The position numbers and the translations under genes were made by a program. Positions 1-6,665 of a DNA stretch of 6,665 bases are shown here, in pieces. The DNA lies in the NCBI GenBank assembly GCA_028821635.1, contig JAPPDO010000121.1:1-6665 (forward strand), read 5' to 3'. The stretch comes from Ekhidna sp. (GTDB lineage Bacteria > Bacteroidota > Bacteroidia > Cytophagales > Cyclobacteriaceae). Position 1 is the first letter of the stretch; every line of letters begins with the position of its first letter. The notes under the pieces were generated by a model, which was not told the DNA's origin, made no database searches, and saw only the letters and a program-made list of their open reading frames with translations.

Positions 1-36
1 GAACTAAGTGCTACGGTGGTTTAAAGTCTGTGTAGA

Positions 37-642
37 TTAATCTTCTTCAATAGATTCCAACACATCCATTATGTTTCCATAGTCTTTAAATCCGGGCTTC
101 TCTTCTCTTGTTGCCTCCATTTCTAATCCCCTAAAATTAGACAAATACTGATTTGCTGTAACCCCAAAACCTTTTAATAATTTAAGATTAAAGTTATAAT
201 TGCTTATTTTAGAATTGATCATATCAAACAACTCCGGATTGGACGATTTAATCACCACTATCTTTACTATTCTGTCAAGATAGGAAAGCGTGGATTTCAA
301 CTGATTTAGGTCTTCTTCCGCTTTAATTGATAGTTGAAAAATAAGCGGCTTACCTAAGAGACTTGCGGCCTCTACCGCAGTTAAGTCAGCGATCTGTATG
401 TAGTCAATAGCATATTCGCCTAATGCCTGACAGATATTATCTTTATTAGCATTTTCAAATTCTCCAACAAAAGAGACTCCGGAAATCCACTTTTTGATCT
501 CATAATAATCGGTCGGTGATACTTTATTTTCTGAGCTTGGGTCAGTATTAAACCCCAACAAATCAACCATCATGCCAGCACAGTACCTTGCATCACTAAG
601 GCTGGTCACGTTGCTGATTTTTACGAATGTTTTTAATGTCAT
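37..642 (-). CDS. TrpF-like barrel protein, probably not an active phosphoribosylanthranilate isomerase
   Basis: The 201-residue product resembles TrpF, which isomerises phosphoribosylanthranilate in tryptophan synthesis, over its whole length. Seen: an N-terminal VKISNVTSLSDAR (residues 7-19) aligning with the TrpF K-I-C-G-x-T-x-x-x-D-A strand, a DLLGF strand (27-31), a VSFVGEF strand (56-62) like the family VGVF strand, a GFG (158-160) in place of the GGL stretch, and a C-terminal PGFKD (183-187) like the family PGxKD. Odd: the general-base Cys of TrpF is Ser10, the general-acid Asp strand (LLDS in TrpF) reads VVIK, and the GGTG phosphate motif is missing. I infer a paralogue with another or a lost activity. 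An upstream in-frame GTG at 663 would add seven residues; I chose the ATG at 642 because family homology begins right after it. The fold is fairly sure, the function unknown. No trp genes are adjacent, and it is separated by about 350 bp from the operon upstream. Confidence 0.72.
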   Translation of the reverse strand: MTLKTFVKISNVTSLSDARYCAGMMVDLLGFNTDPSSENKVSPTDYYEIKKWISGVSFVGEFENANKDNICQALGEYAIDYIQIADLTAVEAASLLGKPLIFQLSIKAEEDLNQLKSTLSYLDRIVKIVVIKSSNPELFDMINSKISNYNFNLKLLKGFGVTANQYLSNFRGLEMEATREEKPGFKDYGNIMDVLESIEED

Positions 643-761
643 GAAATACTTATTGAAAATCACTGTGAACCTTGATGGAGATAGTCATTTCTATCCAATT
701 TTAAGTATAAAAGTAGTTTATAATATGAAAAATTCCTTCTTTTTGAATAATTATATTGAAC

Positions 762-824
762 ATTATCCTACTATCAATATATTTAATCTGATAATCACAA
801 ATTATTAACCCAAATTAGGATAAT
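762..824. repeat. Perfect 9-bp inverted repeat, arms 45 bp apart
   Basis: ATTATCCTA at 762-770 is exactly mirrored by TAGGATAAT at 816-824. The 45-bp spacer is AT-rich and contains further ATAAT/ATTAT half-matches. It lies about 120-180 bp upstream of the TrpF-like start and could be a paired regulator site or chance in AT-rich DNA. No function can be assigned. Confidence 0.4.
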
Positions 825-855
825 ATACCTTATTTCGGATATAAGAAAATGAGTG

Positions 856-895
856 GTAAAGTTTCTGAGTTAAGACTAAAGAAACTCTGCTTTAC
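856..895 (-). terminator. Possible terminator hairpin downstream of the decarboxylase operon
   Basis: On the minus strand two stacked stems form: GTAAA pairs with TTTAC (895-891 with 860-856) and GTTTCT pairs with AGAAAC (885-880 with 866-861 as complementary arms), with a 5-nt bulge at 890-886 and a 13-nt loop. It is followed by a T-rich stretch (ATTTTCTTAT) starting about 5 nt beyond the stem. Position about 100 nt after the decarboxylase stop codon fits a weak intrinsic terminator. The bulge, AT-rich stem and interrupted T tract make this uncertain. Confidence 0.3.
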
Positions 896-961
896 TAGGT
901 TCAACGTCTCTTCTCTCTTTTCCATTTTGACAGTTCTTAGTCTCAGCTTATTTCAGGACGG

Positions 962-991
962 GACATGATAGAATTTTGCCTATCACTTGTC
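962..991 (-). repeat. Stem-loop immediately after the decarboxylase stop codon
   Basis: GACA-TGATAG at 962-971 pairs with CTATCA-CT-TGTC at 980-991: a 6-bp stem, a 2-nt bulge and four more pairs around an 8-nt loop. The stem begins 2 nt after the stop codon at 993-995. No T tract follows on the minus strand, so it is more likely an mRNA 3'-end or stability hairpin than a classical intrinsic terminator. The pairing is seen directly; the role is inferred. Confidence 0.45.
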
Positions 992-992
992 A

Positions 993-2237
993 TTAGAGTT
1001 CAATCTCAATTTGATTTCGTATCAAATCTTCATAGCTGTCTGCTTTTCGAATTAAATTCGCTTTACCGTTATGAATCAAGACTTCAGCGGGTCTAAACCG
1101 AGAGTTATACGTTGATGCCATGCTGTATCCATAGGCACCGGCACTTTTGAAAAGAATCACATCTCCTTCACAAACTTCTTCAATATATCTATCTTTAGCA
1201 AGGTTATCAATTTCACAGATATTCCCTACCACAGTGTATTTCATTTGTTTTCCCAGAAGATTGGATATGTTAATAACTTCATGATAAGCATCGTAGAACA
1301 TTGGTCTTATCAGATGATTTAACCCGGAATCTACACCCACAAACTCAGTCCCTCCATTTCTTTTTCTTAGTACGCACGTGGTGAGAAGCAATCCGGCATT
1401 TCCTACCAAGAATCGTCCGGGCTCAAACCACAGTTGAAGTCTTTTCCCGTATTCATTGCAAAAAGATTTGAACTCTTTGTCTAGGGTCGCACCAAGTTCT
1501 ACAATATCAATAACTTCATTCCCGTCTCCTACATCAAGCTTTATTCCGCCGCCAAAATCTATGAATTCCAAATCATTAAATCTTTTGGCAATATTAAAAA
1601 CTGTTTTTGCCGCTCCCATAAAAACCTCTGTGGACATGATCACTGAGGAGGAATGGATGTGTATGCCATTGACACTCAAACGATTATCTGCAACCATTCT
1701 CTCAATCTCTTCAATTTGGTCAATTGAAATGCCAAATTTTGATTGGTTGTGCCACCAGCTAACTTTGTCTGAATTTTCCTGAGATGAAATCTGTGGATTG
1801 AGTCTTATACAGACCGGAATAGATGATCCATACTTATCTGCGAACTTCTTTAGATTAGAAATATTCTCCAAATTAATTCTCACACCCAGATTAACGCCTT
1901 CAACTACTTCATCGAAACTCACACAGTTCGGTGTGAAAATAATATCGGAAGGCTTAAAACCGACACTTAGGCCCATGCGTATCTCGGGAAGGGAAACAGC
2001 ATCTAACCCCAATCCGTTCTGCCGCATCAGTCGGAGTATATTCAGATTGGTCAAAGCTTTACAGGCATATTTTATTTTAAGGTCTGATTGGATAAACCCC
2101 TTTTTAAATTTTTCAATTTGTTGTCCGATTTCTCCTGAGTCATAGATATAGAGTGGAGAACCGAATCTTTTTTTTATCTCCATTAAACTGATTCCCTGTA
2201 TTTCCCAGTCATTACTCTTTTGAAGTAAATTTTTCAT
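993..2237 (-). CDS. lysA: Diaminopimelate decarboxylase-like PLP enzyme (LysA family)
   Basis: This 414-residue protein belongs to the fold type III PLP decarboxylases; LysA converts meso-diaminopimelate to L-lysine in the cytoplasm. Length is normal for LysA. Seen: the PLP-binding lysine K60 in YACKALTNLNILRLM (close to the E. coli LysA KACSN segment), the RLNP strand (145-148), KFGI (167-170), HIHSSS (193-198), DFGGGI (227-232), EPGRF (272-276), RPMFYDAYH (311-319) for substrate binding, CE at 341-342 from the partner active site, and AGAYGYSMASTYNSR (366-380). The one oddity is HIHSSS where the family usually has H-x-H-x-G-S, so the conserved Gly is Ser197. Its ATG overlaps the stop of the upstream kinase gene (ATGA), implying translational coupling. 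No other lysine-pathway gene is nearby, so a related decarboxylase of another amino acid (ornithine, lysine or carboxynorspermidine type) cannot be excluded; the C-terminal motifs favour LysA. Confidence 0.85.
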   Translation of the reverse strand: MKNLLQKSNDWEIQGISLMEIKKRFGSPLYIYDSGEIGQQIEKFKKGFIQSDLKIKYACKALTNLNILRLMRQNGLGLDAVSLPEIRMGLSVGFKPSDIIFTPNCVSFDEVVEGVNLGVRINLENISNLKKFADKYGSSIPVCIRLNPQISSQENSDKVSWWHNQSKFGISIDQIEEIERMVADNRLSVNGIHIHSSSVIMSTEVFMGAAKTVFNIAKRFNDLEFIDFGGGIKLDVGDGNEVIDIVELGATLDKEFKSFCNEYGKRLQLWFEPGRFLVGNAGLLLTTCVLRKRNGGTEFVGVDSGLNHLIRPMFYDAYHEVINISNLLGKQMKYTVVGNICEIDNLAKDRYIEEVCEGDVILFKSAGAYGYSMASTYNSRFRPAEVLIHNGKANLIRKADSYEDLIRNQIEIEL

Positions 2238-3178
2238 TTGTTGATAAAAGCTATTTTTTGATTAATCCAGTTGCATTTTTCAAGTTCGTAGATACGATTC
2301 ATTAGTTCGCGAACCCGTAGTTCCTGAGTATTATTTGGGGTGTTGACCAGGTCAAATCTCAGATGCCAGCAAAGCATAGTGAATGCTGCCACTTGAATAA
2401 ATGAAAAAAGTGTTTTCTGTTCACCCTCGTCAATTTTTCGATAAGATGTATAGGCACTTAAAAATGCTTCCAGTAGTTGCTCATCAAGTCGATTATCGAC
2501 GAAGCAGAAGCCATTTATTGTCATGCCAACATCCAAAATAAGGTTGTCTACACATGCCTCTTCAAAATCAATAATTGCTATCAGATCATCATTCACACCA
2601 AATACGGTGTTGTTCGGGAAAGCATCACCATGAATCAGCCCTTTAGGAAGATTTTGCTTAGCCACAGACCTTAGTTTATTCGCATAGACCAACACGAAAT
2701 CAAATACATCATCTATTGGATTTTTGGACTCTTCAAATTGTCTGATTAATTGATCAATGAAGAAAAAATCTAGGGTATTCCGTTTAGGCGGGAGCGTTTC
2801 AAAGTTCTGAATTGTGGAGAGAAAGCCAATTGCACTACCCATCTCGGCGGCAGTCTTCACGCTAATTGTGGGCTCACTTCCGGTTTTGTACTCATATAGC
2901 ATGAAAGTACTCCTCTCCAAACAGATTATGAACTCATCTGTACCATTTGAAATAGGGTATGCTGTTGGAAAGTCATTCTCCCTTAGTATGTGCATGAGAT
3001 CAAGCTCATATTGCAATAACGCTTTTGGTTGTTGCACACATTCTCGGAGCACATAGTCGCCACTACTTGTTTTTAAGAAAAAATTCTGATTAGCATATCC
3101 GCCTGAGAGTTCCTTAAAGGAGAACAATTCACCAACATTGAATAAGGAGGAGACTTTACTTATTTCCTCTGCCTTCAT
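2234..3178 (-). CDS. Type II homoserine kinase-like phosphotransferase (APH/choline kinase fold)
   Basis: The 314-residue product is an aminoglycoside-phosphotransferase-fold small-molecule kinase. Seen: an N-terminal nucleotide-binding segment with LSGGYANQNFFL (24-35) and YVLR (42-45), a likely helix-C Glu at 58, the catalytic loop LIHGDAFPNN (181-190; H183, D185, N190) and the metal-binding IDFEEAC (203-209; D204). LIHGDAFPNN, then IDFEEAC, then NGFCF (222-226) reproduces the order in ThrB type II proteins (HADLFPDN, IDFYFAC, NAWCF), which make O-phosphohomoserine for threonine synthesis. I infer a ThrB-related kinase, but APH-fold kinases also act on other amino acids and amino alcohols, including hydroxylysine, so the substrate is open. 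The gene starts 6 bp after the beta-galactosidase stop and its own stop overlaps the LysA-like start by 4 bp. No Shine-Dalgarno sequence is visible before the ATG, as is usual in Bacteroidota. Confidence 0.75.
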   Translation of the reverse strand: MKAEEISKVSSLFNVGELFSFKELSGGYANQNFFLKTSSGDYVLRECVQQPKALLQYELDLMHILRENDFPTAYPISNGTDEFIICLERSTFMLYEYKTGSEPTISVKTAAEMGSAIGFLSTIQNFETLPPKRNTLDFFFIDQLIRQFEESKNPIDDVFDFVLVYANKLRSVAKQNLPKGLIHGDAFPNNTVFGVNDDLIAIIDFEEACVDNLILDVGMTINGFCFVDNRLDEQLLEAFLSAYTSYRKIDEGEQKTLFSFIQVAAFTMLCWHLRFDLVNTPNNTQELRVRELMNRIYELEKCNWINQKIAFINK

Positions 3179-3184
3179 AAGATT

Positions 3185-6316
<3,132 letters not shown>

Positions 6317-6339
6317 CTAACTAAAAACTTACCTTATAC

Positions 6340-6359
6340 TATCAAGTGATAAAATTATC
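6340..6359. promoter_or_regulatory. Operator-like overlapping inverted repeats upstream of the beta-galactosidase gene
   Basis: TATCA-AG-TGATA (6340-6351) is a perfect inverted repeat, and its right half is reused in GATAA-AA-TTATC (6348-6359), giving three TATC/GATA half-sites in 20 bp. It sits 45-65 bp upstream of the beta-galactosidase ATG and overlaps the weak leftward -7-like box, where a repressor would be expected to bind. The symmetry is seen directly; regulator and function are inferred, and AT-rich DNA gives such symmetry by chance fairly often. Confidence 0.3.
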
Positions 6360-6421
6360 GAAATATCCTGTTCTATTAGATGATTTTGTAAAGATTTCCT
6401 GTCTGTCTATCAAAAAAGACT

Positions 6422-6511
6422 GCATAGCCCGGCTAAAATTGAAAAGTTACACCGAACTCAGGTCAGGATAAGAAGGTGCAGGCACCTATACACGCTACAC
6501 CTAGAGGGTTA
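6422..6511 (+). ncRNA. Segment resembling the core of bacterial SRP (4.5S-like) RNA, divergent or decayed
   Basis: ACCGAACTCAGGTCAGG at 6451-6467 contains the invariant 5' side of SRP helix 8 (CAGGTCAGG). It is followed at the usual distance by GAAGGT-GCAG (6472-6481), close to the canonical GGAAGG-AGCAG 3' side. Flanks can pair as AGCCC (6426-6430) with GGGTT (6506-6510) and CTA (6433-6435) with TAG (6502-6504), giving a length near that of small bacterial SRP RNAs. Against it: the GGAA tetraloop and its C-G closing pairs are replaced (ATAAGAAGGT), one A of AGCAG is missing, the outer stem is weak and there is no terminator. It could be a divergent ffs gene, a decayed copy, or coincidence. 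Boundaries are approximate. Confidence 0.25.
6474..6487. repeat. Short perfect inverted repeat AGGTGC-AG-GCACCT
   Basis: Two 6-bp arms (6474-6479 and 6482-6487) flank a 2-bp centre. It is GC-rich compared with its surroundings, lies inside the SRP-RNA-like segment and about 65 bp upstream of the rightward -33 box. It could be a protein-binding site for the rightward gene. If the RNA reading is right, it would instead compete with the normal SRP helix 8 fold. Confidence 0.35.
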
Positions 6512-6552
6512 AATTTCTACTCTTATAAATAAAAAAAAAATCGAAAAAACGC

Positions 6553-6583
6553 TTGCATCTTTCAAATGATTGTTTTATGTTTG
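6553..6583 (+). promoter_or_regulatory. Bacteroidota-type promoter for the rightward gene
   Basis: TATGTTTG at 6576-6583 matches the Bacteroidota -7 consensus TAnnTTTG exactly. TTG at 6553-6555 lies 20 nt upstream, within the usual range for the -33 box. Immediately upstream, 6525-6549 is almost only A, including a run of ten, like an UP element. Transcription would start near 6590, leaving a leader of about 28 nt (with a TTAA repeat) before the ATG at 6618. The match and layout suggest a strong promoter. Confidence 0.8.
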
Positions 6584-6617
6584 CACCTTAATTAATTAAT
6601 TACTAAATAGTAAAATT

Positions 6618-6665
6618 ATGAACCGGATATTAACTAATAAAGCCGCAAAATCATTGTTTAAAGCA
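6618..6665 (+). CDS. Start of an unidentified gene, cut by the window edge
   Basis: Sixteen codons are visible, reading MNRILTNKAAKSLFKA, and the frame is open to the last base. The start is chosen because it is the first ATG after the strong promoter at 6553-6583, at a sensible leader length, with no Shine-Dalgarno sequence needed in this phylum. The visible part is basic and not a signal peptide. It is too short to assign to a family. The gene is divergent from the beta-galactosidase operon and so is probably regulated separately. Confidence 0.6.
   Translation, partial: MNRILTNKAAKSLFKA

Larger units (their letters stand above)
643..992. other. AT-rich intergenic region with inverted repeats, no gene seen
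   Basis: This stretch lies between the end of the decarboxylase gene and the start of the TrpF-like gene. I see no convincing coding sequence on either strand; a plus-strand reading frame entering from the TrpF-like gene is low-complexity and antisense. It holds the hairpins annotated separately at 962-991 and 856-895 and a 9-bp inverted repeat at 762-770 and 816-824. It must contain the TrpF-like promoter unless that gene is transcribed by read-through. I found only weak minus-strand matches to the Bacteroidota -7 box (TACTTTTA upstream of the start) without a properly spaced TTG box, so I do not call a promoter. Confidence 0.6.

Noticed and set aside
1..36. Possible tRNA or gene end at the left edge
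   Set aside because: There is only a 4-bp CTAC/GTAG match, with no T-loop, anticodon arm or open frame; nothing can be supported.
643..663. Alternative GTG start adding seven residues to the TrpF-like protein
   Set aside because: TrpF homology starts just after the ATG at 642, the extra residues match nothing in the family, and no ribosome-binding sequence favours the GTG.
572..808. Plus-strand 78-codon reading frame running from the TrpF-like gene into the intergenic region
   Set aside because: It is antisense to the TrpF-like start, low-complexity where it leaves the gene, has no promoter and no recognisable domain.
1456..2145. Two plus-strand frames of 108 and 115 codons opposite the LysA-like gene
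   Set aside because: They are antisense shadows of a well-supported gene; their translations are Ser/Pro/Ile-rich without motifs.
6385..6411. Possible promoter for the SRP-RNA-like segment (TTTG, 19 nt, TATC)
   Set aside because: The spacing is right but the -7 box reads TATCAAAA, lacking the TTTG half, so it is too weak to call.

Overview
The window looks like chromosomal DNA from a member of the Bacteroidota, probably a Cytophagales-type environmental bacterium. This is inferred from low GC content, no clear Shine-Dalgarno sequences before the start codons, a near-perfect Bacteroidota-type promoter (TTG, 20 nt, TATGTTTG) near the right end, and a lipoprotein beta-galactosidase. The phylum call is fairly safe; the order is a guess.

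Layout. Positions 37-642 (minus) encode a TrpF-like (beta/alpha)8-barrel protein in which both catalytic positions appear to be substituted. Positions 643-992 are AT-rich and non-coding, with several inverted repeats, two of them positioned as 3' hairpins for the transcript arriving from the right. Positions 993-6295 (minus) hold three tightly packed genes, transcribed in this order: a glycoside hydrolase family 2 beta-galactosidase with a lipoprotein signal, a type II homoserine kinase-like (APH fold) kinase, and a diaminopimelate decarboxylase (LysA)-like PLP enzyme. The first junction is 6 bp and the second is an ATGA overlap, so these are very probably one operon. Positions 6296-6617 form a divergent intergenic region with a cluster of TATC/GATA inverted repeats, a segment that partly resembles the core of bacterial SRP RNA, and a good promoter. 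That promoter drives a plus-strand gene of which only the first 16 codons are inside the window.

How the genes fit together. The beta-galactosidase would act outside the inner membrane, releasing galactose from galactosides. The two following enzymes are cytoplasmic and, by family, belong to aspartate-derived amino-acid metabolism (threonine branch and lysine branch). No transporter, SusC/SusD pair, regulator or other lysine/threonine gene is visible, so a joint function is not evident from sequence. I see no CRISPR array, insertion sequence, prophage gene or tRNA. No clearly new multi-gene system is evident; the best leads are the catalytically altered TrpF-like protein, the SRP-RNA-like segment and the unusual operon composition.
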